A DNA stretch of 64,000 nucleotides from Porticoccus sp. W117 (GCF_030341905.1 NZ_JATAAF010000015.1:1-64000), one strand, 5' to 3'; counted from the first letter of the stretch, positions 1 to 9,052 are shown. Program-made: numbers and translations. Notes: generated by a model from the sequence alone, not told the origin.

Positions 1-74
1 TCAACCTGGTCAACAACGGACAATTTAAAGGCTAACGAATAATCACGCTGAGTGCGCTTAGCTGTTGATTTCAT
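1..74 (-). CDS. IS3-family transposase OrfA, N-terminal fragment
   Basis: An open frame starts with ATG at 74 and reads MKSTAKRTQRDYSLAFKLSV, continuing VDQVE to the window edge. The pattern of a basic N-terminus followed by an aromatic-rich 'YSLAFKLSVVDQVE' segment is typical of the helix-turn-helix start of IS3-type OrfA proteins, which bind the element ends. Only about 24 codons are visible. The fit with the terminal repeat at 105-127 supports the call. Confidence 0.6.
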   Translation of the reverse strand, partial: MKSTAKRTQRDYSLAFKLSVVDQV

Positions 75-127
75 ATCACTTTCCAATTTGGTGATTGAAA
101 AGTGTCAACGTTATTCAGGACGGGACA
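1..127 (-). mobile_element. IS3-like insertion sequence, 5' end only
   Basis: The left edge of the window holds the beginning of an insertion sequence that runs off the contig. Reading the minus strand, the element would begin at about 127 with TGTCCCGTCCTGAATAACG, which looks like an IS3-family terminal inverted repeat starting with TG. A short leader and an OrfA start codon at 74 follow. The end of the element abuts the terminator of the neighbouring peptidase gene. The other end and any target duplication lie outside the window, so the family call is from memory of the pattern and is tentative. Confidence 0.6.
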
Positions 128-133
128 GCGGCA

Positions 134-164
134 TAAAAAAAGGCCGCCGCAGCGACCTTTTTTA
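134..164 (-). terminator. rho-independent terminator of the M13 peptidase gene
   Basis: On the minus strand a GC-rich hairpin (AAAGGTCGC, short loop, GGCGGCCTTT) is followed by a run of T. It lies 14 bases beyond the stop codon of the M13 peptidase. The A/T tracts on both sides make it potentially bidirectional. Confidence 0.75.
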
Positions 165-177
165 TTACTAATACTGG

Positions 178-2235
178 TTACCAAATACGTACCCGCTGTT
201 CCGGCGGCAGGTAGAGAGCGTCTCCGGGTTGTACGTTAAATGCCTCGTACCAGGCATCCACATTGCGCACGATGCCGTTGACGCGAAACTCACCCGGTGA
301 GTGAGGATCGGATTTGAGCAGCTGGATCTGGCGCTGCTCGCGGGTTTTGCCACGCCACACCTGGGCGTAGGCCAGGAAAAAGCGCTGGTCGCCGGTAAAG
401 CCATCAATCACTTTATCCTCGCGACCATTCAGATAGCGCTTGTAGGCGTCATAGGCGATCATCACGCCGCCCAGGTCACCAATGTTCTCACCCAGGGTAA
501 ATTCACCATCGACAAAATGGCCGGGTACCGCTTCGTATTGGTTGAACTGGGCCACCAGTTGATCGGCGCGACGTTTGAATTCTTCGGCGTCTGCTTTATT
601 CCACCAGTCCCGCAGTACACCAGCGCCGTCGGACTTGCGCCCCTGATCGTCAAAACCGTGGCTCATTTCGTGGCCGATCACTACGCCAATAGCGCCGTAA
701 TTGGCGGCAGCGTCCGCCAGCGGATCAAAGAACGGCGCTTGCAGAATCGCCGCCGGGAAGACAATCTCATTAAACACCGGGTTGTAGTAGGCGTTCACGG
801 TTTGCGGCGTCATACCCCATTCGGTGCGATCCACCGGCTCTTCCAGCTCTTTAATGGCCTTGGCGCGAGCATAGCTGCGAGCACTGCGAATATTGTCAAA
901 CAGATCGCCGTCGGTAATCTCCAGACCGGCGTACTGTTCAAACTTTTCCGGGTAGCCAATCTTGGTGGTAAAGGCGTCCATCTTGGTTTCCGCCGCTACT
1001 TTGGTTTCAGCAGTCATCCATTCCAGCTGGTTAATGCGACCACGGAGGGATTCTCTAACATTGCCCACCAGCTCCGCCATCATGACTTTGGACTGCTCCG
1101 GGAAGTGACGTTTTACATAAACCTCGCCAATAGCCTCGCCAAACAGGCCAGACACAAAACCGACGCCCCGCTTCCACAGCACGCCCATCTTTTGTTGGCC
1201 ACTGAGTATGCCCTGAAACTGGAAAGCGGCTTTTTCCAGGTCTTCATGCAAAGCCCCTGCACTGCCATCGACCAGAGTGAAGGCCATGTAGTCCTTCCAG
1301 GTTTGCAGGTTCGCCGGGTCGGTAATAATGGCGATACCGGGGGCAATGGCTGCGGGGTTAGGTATGATCCATTTCTTGCTGGCGGCCTTGTCGGCATTGA
1401 GGCCACTTTCGGTGACGAACCAGTCCCAATCGAGCCCAGGGTAAGTGGCCTTTAATTCTTCATAGCTATAGGGGTTGTAGGTTTTGTTGGCGTCGCGGGA
1501 ATCAACCCGGTTCAGCAGCAATTTCGCCAGCCCGGTTTCCAGTGCCAGGATATTGTCAGCGGCCTGCGCAGCTCGTTCCTGGTCGTAACCGGCAAAACCC
1601 AACATGGTGGCAATGTGGATTTTGTAGGCATCGCGAATGGCAGCGAATTGTTCTTCCAGATAAAAATCCCGATCCGGTAAATTCGTGCCATCAACACCCG
1701 TATAAAGCACTTTCTTTGCAGGGTCTTTGCGATCCAGGCCGCCACCGATACCAATAGGAGCGCCAACGCCATTGAGGTCGGAATTGGCAAACATCTGCAG
1801 CACCTGTTGCACCGTATCCACGGCAGTAATGGCGTCCAGCTGCTCCTGAACAGGTGCCATGCCCAGCTCATTGCGGCGCTCCACGTTCATATAGCTTTTG
1901 TAGAGGTCGCCGATTTTCTGCTCCACAGTGCCCTTCGGGTAGGAGCTGTCACCCAGATCGAGAATAATGTTCTTTACCTGCTTTTGAGCACCTTCCGCCA
2001 GGCGAGAAAACAGGCCATAACGCACCTTGTCCGGCGGCAGTTGGTAATCATCCAGCCAGCTACCACTGGAGTAACGGTAAAAGTCGTCTCCCGGCTTTAT
2101 GTCCATGTTGCGGGCGGTGAGATCAACCCCCCAGTCGCCGAACACCGGTTTTGGTGTGTCGTCGGCCACTTGACCGCCACAGGCCACCAGCAGCGCCATT
2201 ACTGTTGCGCTGACCATTACCGTCAATTTTTTCAT
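178..2235 (-). CDS. M13 (neprilysin/PepO-like) zinc metallopeptidase lipoprotein
   Basis: This 685-residue zinc endopeptidase should cleave short peptides in the cell envelope. The gluzincin motif HEMSH is at residues 522-526 with the glutamate ligand in GENIGD (582-587). The substrate-binding NAYYNP signature of M13 enzymes is at 481-486, and the C-terminus ends in Trp, as is common in the family. The N-terminus is a lipoprotein signal with lipobox LVAC (Cys19), so the enzyme is probably membrane-anchored in the periplasm. The length matches full-length bacterial M13 enzymes. It is monocistronic, between its own terminator and the terminator of the DsbD-like gene upstream. Confidence 0.95.
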   Translation of the reverse strand: MKKLTVMVSATVMALLVACGGQVADDTPKPVFGDWGVDLTARNMDIKPGDDFYRYSSGSWLDDYQLPPDKVRYGLFSRLAEGAQKQVKNIILDLGDSSYPKGTVEQKIGDLYKSYMNVERRNELGMAPVQEQLDAITAVDTVQQVLQMFANSDLNGVGAPIGIGGGLDRKDPAKKVLYTGVDGTNLPDRDFYLEEQFAAIRDAYKIHIATMLGFAGYDQERAAQAADNILALETGLAKLLLNRVDSRDANKTYNPYSYEELKATYPGLDWDWFVTESGLNADKAASKKWIIPNPAAIAPGIAIITDPANLQTWKDYMAFTLVDGSAGALHEDLEKAAFQFQGILSGQQKMGVLWKRGVGFVSGLFGEAIGEVYVKRHFPEQSKVMMAELVGNVRESLRGRINQLEWMTAETKVAAETKMDAFTTKIGYPEKFEQYAGLEITDGDLFDNIRSARSYARAKAIKELEEPVDRTEWGMTPQTVNAYYNPVFNEIVFPAAILQAPFFDPLADAAANYGAIGVVIGHEMSHGFDDQGRKSDGAGVLRDWWNKADAEEFKRRADQLVAQFNQYEAVPGHFVDGEFTLGENIGDLGGVMIAYDAYKRYLNGREDKVIDGFTGDQRFFLAYAQVWRGKTREQRQIQLLKSDPHSPGEFRVNGIVRNVDAWYEAFNVQPGDALYLPPEQRVRIW

Positions 2236-2263
2236 TCCCTATCCCTCTCGCTTGTTAGAAACA

Positions 2264-2289
2264 ACAAAGCCGGCATAAGCCGGCTTTGT
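2264..2289 (-). terminator. terminator after the DsbD-like gene
   Basis: A perfect 11-bp stem (ACAAAGCCGGC / GCCGGCTTTGT) with a 4-base loop is followed on the minus strand by a T-rich tract. It sits 20 bases beyond the stop codon of the DsbD-like gene and ahead of the start of the M13 peptidase. Confidence 0.85.
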
Positions 2290-2308
2290 CAGGTACCGTG
2301 GGCTTATA

Positions 2309-4624
2309 TTACCCGCGGGAATTTTTAATGCCATCGATAATGGTGCTGGGCGATGGCAACAGCTGTGGCAGCCGATGGGCGCCGGTCAGCGAATCACCGG
2401 GCTCGAAGTACAGGTACAGGGGAACACCCGGCTGATTGTACAGTTCGAGAATTTTGGCAATTTCCGGATCGCCGTTGGTGTCGTCGCCAACAAATACCTT
2501 GATGCCTTCGTCTTCGAAGAACTTTTGCGTGGCCTCTTTGTGCAGCGCGGTTTTCTCGTTGGCCTTACAGCTCACACACCAGTCGGCGGTGAAGTAGGCA
2601 AATACTCGCTCGCCTTTGGCCAGGCTTTTCATTAATGCTTCTTCTGTATAAGGCGCTTCGCCACCGGTGGTTGCCAGGGCCAGCTGCACCTTGGTGCGTT
2701 GCTCCGTATTCAGCTCAAGGCCAGCGTCTTCAATAATGGCGATCAGATCAGACACGCCCTGGCGCATTTGCTTGGCATTTTCCTGTTGGGCAACAGCTTG
2801 CTCTTTGCGATCCATGGCCAGGTAGCCAAAACCAAACACCACAGCGAGTGCAAGCACCGCAGTTACGCGCCAGGCGTTGGGGCTGGTAGCCATGGGCACT
2901 TTACCCCAGGCCCATGCCGCCAGTGCGATAGCCAGGGAGGCAGAGATAGCCCAGACCATGGCATCGGTGCCGCCAAGTACCCAGATCAACCAGGCCGCGG
3001 TGCCGAACATGGGGAACGCCAAGACGGTTTTGAACACGCTCATCCAGGGGCCGGGGTTGGGCACAATGCGACGGGCGTTAGGCACAAAGGCAATCAACAG
3101 GTAAGGGAATGCAAGGCCAAAGCCCAGCCCCATAAAGATCACCAGAGCACCGTACCAGGGCAGCGTAAAGGCATAACCCAGAGCCGGAGCCATCATAGGT
3201 GCAGTACAAGGTGTGGCCACAACCACCGCCAGTACGCCAGTCCAGAAGGAAGATTTTTTGGAGTGGGCGTCTTCGTCGTCCGTGAGGTTGGAGCCAACGT
3301 TCATCATGCTGGTGCCAAACTCAAACGCACCCAACAGGTTCATACCAATCAGCACCATCAACAGCACCATGGAGAGAACAAAAATCGGGTTGGTCAGCTG
3401 GAAGCCCCAGGCCACCGCTTCACCAGCGGCTTTAATGGCGATCACAATAGAGGCCATGATCAGGAAGCTCACCAGCACACCCACGGTGTAGAACACACCA
3501 CTGCTGCGCACTTCTTTGGGGTGGGAATCGCCCATTTTCGCCAGGCTGAGCATTTTCAGGCTCAATACCGGCAATACACAGGGCATCAGGTTGAGAATCA
3601 AACCGCCACCAAAGGCCAGTACCAGAGCGCCAAGAAAGCTGACGGAGGCTTCACCGCCTTGGGCAGCAGCCGGAGCCGATGTGGCGAGCTGTTGCTCAGC
3701 GGCAGCGGGGGTACCACCGGAGCCACTGGAACCACCGTCAGAACCAGAAGCGGGAGCAGCGGCAGCGCTGGATTCGGATGTCTCGGCGCCATTTTTGCTG
3801 ACACCGGTTACAAATTTGGCCTGCTTGTTGCCACTGGCGTCTTTGTAGGTCACCAGCAGGTCAACCTGGTCGTATTTTTTCAGGCGCTTGCCAGCCACCA
3901 GATCGGCACTGAGAACACCATTGTCCAGCTGTGTTTCCTGGGTCATGGTGTGCTCAATCATCTTTTGCACGGATGGCCAGATGTAAATGTCGCTGGCACC
4001 TTGCTCCGGGAAGCTCACTTCAAAGCGAACCCGGCTCAGGTCGGCGTTGGGGTAAAACGCCGCTTGCCAATCGACGTTTTCAGGCTGGTGGTCGCGAGCA
4101 GATTTAAAGGCCGGGGCACTTGCCGGGTCAATATCGCCACTGCCGATGGGCAGGGTGATGGAAACCGGAACACTTTGCGGTACGCAGTTAGCATCGTCGC
4201 ACACCAGATAGCTTGCCTTGCCGCCAAAGGTAATGTCGCTGCCGCTGTAGTCGGCGGGCACGGACACATTCATGGTGATGGCATTCAGTGCGTCGTAACC
4301 GTAGGTCACAATACCGGCCATGGAGGCGATGTGGGGGGTTTCGTAGGTAAATTCGCCCACTTCAACACCGGCGGGCAGGTCTTTCCAGCGAACCTTCATG
4401 GCTTTACCGGCTTCACCGGGGTTCACCCAGTAGTTGTGCCAGCTGGGGTCAGGGGTCACCAGCAGGGCGAGGGTGAAGTCCTCACCGGGTTTTACACTGG
4501 AAACTTCGGAAATCAGATCGATGGTACTGTAGCTGCCGCGGGCCGGCTCCGCCTGTACCACTGTCGAAATGGCCGTCGCCAATACCAATACTGTGCTTAA
4601 AAGCGTTTTCAATGCCGCTTTCAT
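2309..4624 (-). CDS. DsbD/ScsB-type thiol:disulfide interchange protein
   Basis: This 771-residue membrane protein would carry electrons from cytoplasmic thioredoxin to periplasmic thiol proteins. A signal peptide (about 1-25) leads into a periplasmic domain with a C142/C147 pair. A Ser/Gly/Ala-rich linker (284-325) follows. A CcdA-like membrane domain carries one cysteine in each half, C349 (MPCVLP) and C473 (TPCTAP). The C-terminal thioredoxin domain has CVSC at 683-686. The three-domain architecture equals DsbD, while the N-terminal domain looks closer to the copper-sensitivity protein ScsB; the name is therefore left open. It lies next to a TlpA-like protein, a plausible client. Confidence 0.9.
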   Translation of the reverse strand: MKAALKTLLSTVLVLATAISTVVQAEPARGSYSTIDLISEVSSVKPGEDFTLALLVTPDPSWHNYWVNPGEAGKAMKVRWKDLPAGVEVGEFTYETPHIASMAGIVTYGYDALNAITMNVSVPADYSGSDITFGGKASYLVCDDANCVPQSVPVSITLPIGSGDIDPASAPAFKSARDHQPENVDWQAAFYPNADLSRVRFEVSFPEQGASDIYIWPSVQKMIEHTMTQETQLDNGVLSADLVAGKRLKKYDQVDLLVTYKDASGNKQAKFVTGVSKNGAETSESSAAAAPASGSDGGSSGSGGTPAAAEQQLATSAPAAAQGGEASVSFLGALVLAFGGGLILNLMPCVLPVLSLKMLSLAKMGDSHPKEVRSSGVFYTVGVLVSFLIMASIVIAIKAAGEAVAWGFQLTNPIFVLSMVLLMVLIGMNLLGAFEFGTSMMNVGSNLTDDEDAHSKKSSFWTGVLAVVVATPCTAPMMAPALGYAFTLPWYGALVIFMGLGFGLAFPYLLIAFVPNARRIVPNPGPWMSVFKTVLAFPMFGTAAWLIWVLGGTDAMVWAISASLAIALAAWAWGKVPMATSPNAWRVTAVLALAVVFGFGYLAMDRKEQAVAQQENAKQMRQGVSDLIAIIEDAGLELNTEQRTKVQLALATTGGEAPYTEEALMKSLAKGERVFAYFTADWCVSCKANEKTALHKEATQKFFEDEGIKVFVGDDTNGDPEIAKILELYNQPGVPLYLYFEPGDSLTGAHRLPQLLPSPSTIIDGIKNSRG

Positions 4625-4838
4625 GATTCACCTCTGCTCGAAGGGCTGTACTGTAAAAAACGTGAAGGGGCCGACTGTGCCAACTGGCCCTGAAAATTTC
4701 AGGGCATTAATGTACCGAAAATAGACCGCACAGTCAGTTTAATATTTATATATATTTGTTAAGAAACAGAAATTTTTTTAACAAAATACAGAAAAATAGA
4801 ATTTTATTCTTTTAATAGCAATTTTCAGGCAACGAAGT
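4625..4838. other. AT-rich intergenic region upstream of the DsbD-like gene
   Basis: These 214 bases are strongly AT-rich, particularly 4735-4830, with runs of A and T. They should hold the promoter of the DsbD-like gene and the 3' end of the TlpA-like transcript. No convincing hairpin terminator or operator was recognised. Confidence 0.4.
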
Positions 4839-6086
4839 CTATTTTTCTACTGAAGATACCAGGCGGGAAACATAACGCTGCAAATCTCCATAGCCCACAT
4901 TGGGAACAGCGCGCACAACGCCCTGGGCATCAAGAATGATGATTCTGGGTATGTGGTACACGCTCCACTGATCAAAAAACTGCCGGTTTTCACCCACATA
5001 CCAGTTCTCGAATGGCAGTGGATTGTTGGCAATGAATTGCCTGGTCTCATCAAGGTTGCGATCAATATTGACGGTCACCAGGGAAAATGGCTTGCCAGAC
5101 AGGCTCCGTTGCAACTCCTTCATATCCTGGAAGCCAGTGATACAGGGCTGGCACCAGGTGGCCCAGATGTCGATGACAACTACCTTGCCCAGGTGATCCT
5201 GCAGCTGCACTCGCTCACCACCCATATCTTGAAACTCAAACTCCGCCAGGCGTGCACCGGGCATACTGTTAAGAATCTGATAGTGAATTTTGGATGCCTT
5301 GGATGCAATGGGTATGGGGCGAATTTCCCGTTTGCTATGAGCGGGAACGAAAAACGTCAGCTCCTGCTCGCTGTCCAGCAGCGGTGTCACCATATCCAGC
5401 GCTTGTTGTCTGACCTTGCGCCAGTTTCTGCTTTTCCAGCTGCTCTCGCAAAGGTGCTTGCTGATGCTGGCAGCTTCCTCATCGCTCAGCTGGCCAAAGG
5501 AAGAACGGGTTTTCGACGTGGTGTACTGCTCCATGGTCATATCGAACTCGGCCAGATTGGCCAACAGCTCCGCCATCATGCGATACACCATGCCAAGTTG
5601 CAGCCTGGCTGAATCACGAACCGCCTGATTGGCACCCTCCTCGGTAGCCTTTAACAACAGCTTCTCACAGTCGCTTTCAAAATGAGCCAGGGAGAACATC
5701 AGGGGGAAAAACTGCGACAGCGACGGATCAGTCATGTGGTGCTTGGCCAGAATGCGGCAAATTTCCACGTAAGTAGCGCGCCCTGTACTTTCAGACAAGG
5801 TCAACAACATGGCATCTACGGCCAGAGCATCATCCGGTTGCTGGCGATATATCTCGGTGGCTTGGCCGATAATGGCCTGGCGACGCTTGGAAATCTTCTG
5901 GGCGTTTATGGGCTCACCCGACTTGGCGCTATTGCGCAACGACTCCAGCTGCTGATTGATCTGCTGCCAGGCAATTTGGCGATCGCTCTGATGCGCCTGT
6001 GCCGTCAGTGCCAACGAAAACAACAACAGGGCGGACAAACCCACTCGTTGGGCGACACAGAGAAAAAAACCAAAGCCATTGACCAT
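4839..6086 (-). CDS. TlpA-like thioredoxin-fold protein with long N-terminal helical domain
   Basis: The 415-residue product has an N-terminal signal peptide (hydrophobic 15-31). A 250-residue helical region follows that I do not recognise, then a C-terminal TlpA/ResA-like thioredoxin domain with WCQPC at 311-315 and the cis-proline context HIPRIIIL near 378-385. Such proteins are periplasmic thiol reductases or antioxidants that receive electrons from DsbD-type proteins, and one of these is encoded immediately downstream. At 415 residues it is more than twice the length of simple TlpA proteins, so the N-terminal part probably binds a partner. The thioredoxin part is certain, the substrate unknown. 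Confidence 0.85.
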   Translation of the reverse strand: MVNGFGFFLCVAQRVGLSALLLFSLALTAQAHQSDRQIAWQQINQQLESLRNSAKSGEPINAQKISKRRQAIIGQATEIYRQQPDDALAVDAMLLTLSESTGRATYVEICRILAKHHMTDPSLSQFFPLMFSLAHFESDCEKLLLKATEEGANQAVRDSARLQLGMVYRMMAELLANLAEFDMTMEQYTTSKTRSSFGQLSDEEAASISKHLCESSWKSRNWRKVRQQALDMVTPLLDSEQELTFFVPAHSKREIRPIPIASKASKIHYQILNSMPGARLAEFEFQDMGGERVQLQDHLGKVVVIDIWATWCQPCITGFQDMKELQRSLSGKPFSLVTVNIDRNLDETRQFIANNPLPFENWYVGENRQFFDQWSVYHIPRIIILDAQGVVRAVPNVGYGDLQRYVSRLVSSVEK

Positions 6087-6265
6087 AAGTCATCTGCCAG
6101 AAAAATTTACAGAAAGTGGTGCAACTGACACCGGTGACTCCATGACCAGCAGAAGCAGTTAATGGTGACAATACACAGGCCAAAACCCCGCAACCACGCG
6201 GTTTACCTAACTTTACACCCCTTTAAAAGAGGTGCTCACGGCCATTTTTTCAGGCATCGAGTGCC

Positions 6266-6310
6266 ACAAAAAAACCCCTGATGACGGAGGGAGATGCCAG
6301 TCAGGGGTTA
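6266..6310 (-). terminator. minus-strand terminator hairpin with C-rich loop, possible sRNA end
   Basis: On the minus strand, AACCCCTGA (6309-6301) pairs with TCAGGGGTT (6281-6273) and is followed directly by seven T. The 19-base loop contains TCTCCCTCC. No minus-strand gene lies between this point and ettA, so the terminator either ends an unannotated short RNA started in the ettA leader or acts in both directions. Confidence 0.55.
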
Positions 6311-6535
6311 GCGTTTTTGATATACGGCTCTGCACAAGCTCTTAGTTTTCTGGGGCCGATATTACTGCAGTTGCCTCTATATGCCAACTACGTCACAAGT
6401 GCGTGTCACAAACGCGCTACAGGCCCGCAGCAATCACAGCTGTTTGTTTCTTGCTTCACCCCTTCGTTGAGGTGGTCTTTTGGGTGTAAAATCGCCCCCC
6501 TTGAATTTCACTACACCACGAAGTTGACTGTAACC
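6311..6535. other. ettA leader / possible small RNA region
   Basis: Together with the hairpin to its left this gap has no supported protein gene. An open frame continuous with EttA runs leftward to 6281, but it has no ribosome-binding site and the EttA family begins at the ATG at 6536. The plus strand must contain the ettA promoter. The minus strand ends in a terminator at 6266-6310, so a transcript of roughly 100-250 bases may be encoded here. Confidence 0.35.
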
Positions 6536-8200
6536 ATGGCTGAATACGTCTATTCCATGAACCGCGTGGGCAAGGTAGTACCGCCCAAGCGCGAAATCCT
6601 CAAAGACATTTCCCTGTCGTTCTTCCCCGGCGCCAAAATTGGTGTTCTGGGTTTGAACGGTGCCGGTAAATCCACACTGCTGCGCATTATGGCCGGCGTG
6701 GACAACGACTACGAAGGCGAGGCTCGCCCCATGCCCGGCATCAAAGTGGGTTACCTGCCCCAGGAGCCGGAGCTGGATCCGGACAAAGACGTAAAAGGCA
6801 ATGTGGAAGATGGCCTGCGGGAAGCCTTTGACGCCCTGGCGGGCCTGGAACAGGTGTACGCTGACTACGCCGACCCGGATGCGGACTTCGACAAGCTGGC
6901 CAAGAAGCAGGAAGAATTCGAAAACATCATTCAGGCCTGGGACGCCCACAACATCCAGAACCGCATGGATGTGGCAGCCGACGCCCTGCGCCTGCCCCCC
7001 TGGGACGCTGACGTCACCAAACTCTCCGGTGGTGAGCGCCGCCGGGTAGCCTTGTGCCGCCTGCTGCTGTCACGCCCAGACATGCTGCTGCTGGACGAGC
7101 CAACCAACCACCTGGATGCAGAATCCGTGCACTGGCTGGAGCGCTTTCTGGTGGACTTCAACGGCACCGTTGTGGCCATTACCCACGACCGCTATTTCCT
7201 GGATAACGCCGCTGGCTGGATTCTGGAACTGGACCGCGGCCGCGGCATTCCCTACGAGGGCAACTACACCAGTTGGCTGGAACAGAAAGAGGCGCGCCTG
7301 GCTCAGGAAGAACGCACCGAGGCATCCCACCAGAAAGCCATCAAACAGGAACTGGAATGGGTGCGCCAAAATCCCAAAGGCCGCCAGGCCAAGAACAAGG
7401 CCCGCCTGGCCCGTTTCGACGAGATGAATTCCCAGGAATTCCAAAAGCGCAACGAAACCAACGAGATTTACATTCCGCCCGGTGAGCGTTTGGGCGACAA
7501 GGTGATTGAATTCAACAACGTCACCAAAAGCTACGACGGCCGCACCCTGATGGAAGGCCTCAACCTGTCCATACCCAAGGGCGCCATTGTCGGCATTATC
7601 GGCGCCAACGGCATGGGTAAATCCACCCTGTTCCGCATGATCACCGAGCAGGAACAACCGGACAGCGGTGAAATTGTTATCGGCGAAACCGTGCAAGTAG
7701 GCTTTGTGGATCAAAGCCGCGCCAACCTGGACGACGGCAAGAGCGTGTGGGAAGAAGTGTCCGGCGGCCACGATATGCTGCGCATCGGCAACTACGAAGT
7801 CAGCTCCCGGGCCTACGTGGGGCGTTTTAACTTCAAAGGCTCCGACCAGCAGAAACGAGTGGGCGACCTGTCCGGCGGTGAACGGGGCCGTCTGCACCTG
7901 GCCAACACCTTAAAACAGGGGGCCAACGTACTGCTGTTGGACGAACCCTCAAACGACCTGGACGTGGAAACCCTGCGGGCACTGGAAGAAGCGCTGCAAA
8001 CCTTCCCCGGCTGCGCCATGGTGATCTCCCACGACCGCTGGTTCCTGGACCGCATCGCCACCCACATCCTCGCCTACGAAGACGACGGCAACATCGAGTT
8101 TTACGAGGGCAACTACACCGAGTACCACGAGGATTTGATCAAGCGCAAAGGCGAAGATGCCCAGCCGCACCGCATCAAGTACAAAAAGTTGAAGGACTGA
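6536..8200 (+). CDS. ettA: energy-dependent translational throttle protein EttA
   Basis: This ABC-F ATPase of 554 residues binds the ribosomal E site and gates entry of ribosomes into elongation according to the ATP/ADP ratio. It has two ABC domains with Walker A motifs GLNGAGKST and GANGMGKST. Signatures are LSGGERRR and LSGGERGR, and Walker B segments are LLLDEPTNHLD and LLLDEPSNDLD. The charged linker between the domains is present. The start at 6536 (MAEYVYSMNRVGKVVPPKRE) gives the family's usual length of about 555 residues. It is a soluble protein with no ABC membrane partner. A nested palindromic repeat follows the gene. Confidence 0.97.
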   Translation: MAEYVYSMNRVGKVVPPKREILKDISLSFFPGAKIGVLGLNGAGKSTLLRIMAGVDNDYEGEARPMPGIKVGYLPQEPELDPDKDVKGNVEDGLREAFDALAGLEQVYADYADPDADFDKLAKKQEEFENIIQAWDAHNIQNRMDVAADALRLPPWDADVTKLSGGERRRVALCRLLLSRPDMLLLDEPTNHLDAESVHWLERFLVDFNGTVVAITHDRYFLDNAAGWILELDRGRGIPYEGNYTSWLEQKEARLAQEERTEASHQKAIKQELEWVRQNPKGRQAKNKARLARFDEMNSQEFQKRNETNEIYIPPGERLGDKVIEFNNVTKSYDGRTLMEGLNLSIPKGAIVGIIGANGMGKSTLFRMITEQEQPDSGEIVIGETVQVGFVDQSRANLDDGKSVWEEVSGGHDMLRIGNYEVSSRAYVGRFNFKGSDQQKRVGDLSGGERGRLHLANTLKQGANVLLLDEPSNDLDVETLRALEEALQTFPGCAMVISHDRWFLDRIATHILAYEDDGNIEFYEGNYTEYHEDLIKRKGEDAQPHRIKYKKLKD

Positions 8201-8215
8201 CGGAGAATCAAACAG

Positions 8216-8467
8216 CGTCATTCCCGCGAAGACGCACTGCTGTCCGGAATAAATTAAGGCCTTACTGTAAAGCCTTGTTGCGTAAGCTCTATTGCCAAAT
8301 GGATGGCAGAGAGACTTAAAAATTTCGTCATCGCGAGCGCAGCGCGGCGATCCAGTGGCTTTGCTTATAAATCAACGTGTTAAAAGACACTGGATTGCTT
8401 CGCTGCGCTCGCAATGACGGCCTGGGAGTTTATTCCGGACAGTAGTGCACGAAGGCGGGAATGACGG
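8216..8467. repeat. nested palindromic repeat element
   Basis: Two inverted repeats lie one inside the other. The outer arms (8216-8256 and about 8430-8467) share CGTCATTCCCGCG..CTGTCCGGAATAAA in inverse orientation. The inner arms (8326-8357 and 8390-8420) are CGTCATCGCGAGCGCAGCG and its complement. The inner arm belongs to the repeat family also found at 23646-23733, 40399-40427, 42128-42209 and 55748-55831. The structure suggests one element inserted in another. Confidence 0.8.
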
Positions 8468-8509
8468 TATAAAAGCAATTCCGAAGGCAAAGGACTGCCC
8501 CTGAGACAC

Positions 8510-8878
8510 TTACTGATTCAAAGACTCCAGAGCGGCAATCACGCCCTGCGGGTTATCACCAAGAATTACCTGTTCTCCCACCACCGTCGTGGGCAAACCA
8601 TGACCACCCAAGGCCAAAAATTCCTCAAGGGCTTTTTCGTTGTGATCCACATCGTAATCGGTGTAGGCAACACCCTCTTTATCCAGGCTGCGCTTCAGGG
8701 TTTTGCAGGGGCCGCACCACTCTGCGGAATAGATAACCACCTGCTCCTCTGCGGCAACAGCAACGGCAGCTTCTTTATCCACCTCGCTGGCCACCACGCT
8801 CTCGGCCTGATTACAGGCAGTTAGCACCAGAGGTGCCGCCAGGAGTATTGCTGTTAACCAGTGATTTTGTTTTGTCAT
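8510..8878 (-). CDS. thioredoxin/glutaredoxin-like lipoprotein
   Basis: This 122-residue protein has a lipoprotein signal (lipobox LTAC, Cys22), a short Ala/Val-rich linker and a small thioredoxin-fold domain with WCGPC at 54-58 followed by a glutaredoxin-like LPTTVV cis-proline loop. It should be a membrane-tethered periplasmic thiol-disulfide protein. The start at 8878 (MTKQNHWL) is preferred over an upstream in-frame start because it places the signal peptide at the N-terminus. It adds to the thiol-redox proteins encoded nearby (2309-6086). The precise substrate is unknown. Confidence 0.85.
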   Translation of the reverse strand: MTKQNHWLTAILLAAPLVLTACNQAESVVASEVDKEAAVAVAAEEQVVIYSAEWCGPCKTLKRSLDKEGVAYTDYDVDHNEKALEEFLALGGHGLPTTVVGEQVILGDNPQGVIAALESLNQ

Positions 8879-9052
8879 TGTAAAGCTCAATATTATTTCG
8901 GGGCATCTATAGAGTAACCCAAGGGCGGAAATATCCCGCACTGGACACTGTTTACATAACTTTTAACTTTTCACCCGAGTCATTGCCTGCGCTGCCACGT
9001 TGCACAATTCTAAACTGGGGGAGCTTCAATCTGCCCCCTATTATCCAATTGC

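Noticed and set aside
2699-4600. Long plus-strand open frame opposite the DsbD-like gene
   Set aside because: It is the GC-rich antisense shadow of a well-supported membrane protein; its translation is rich in His, Gln and Gly with no domain pattern.
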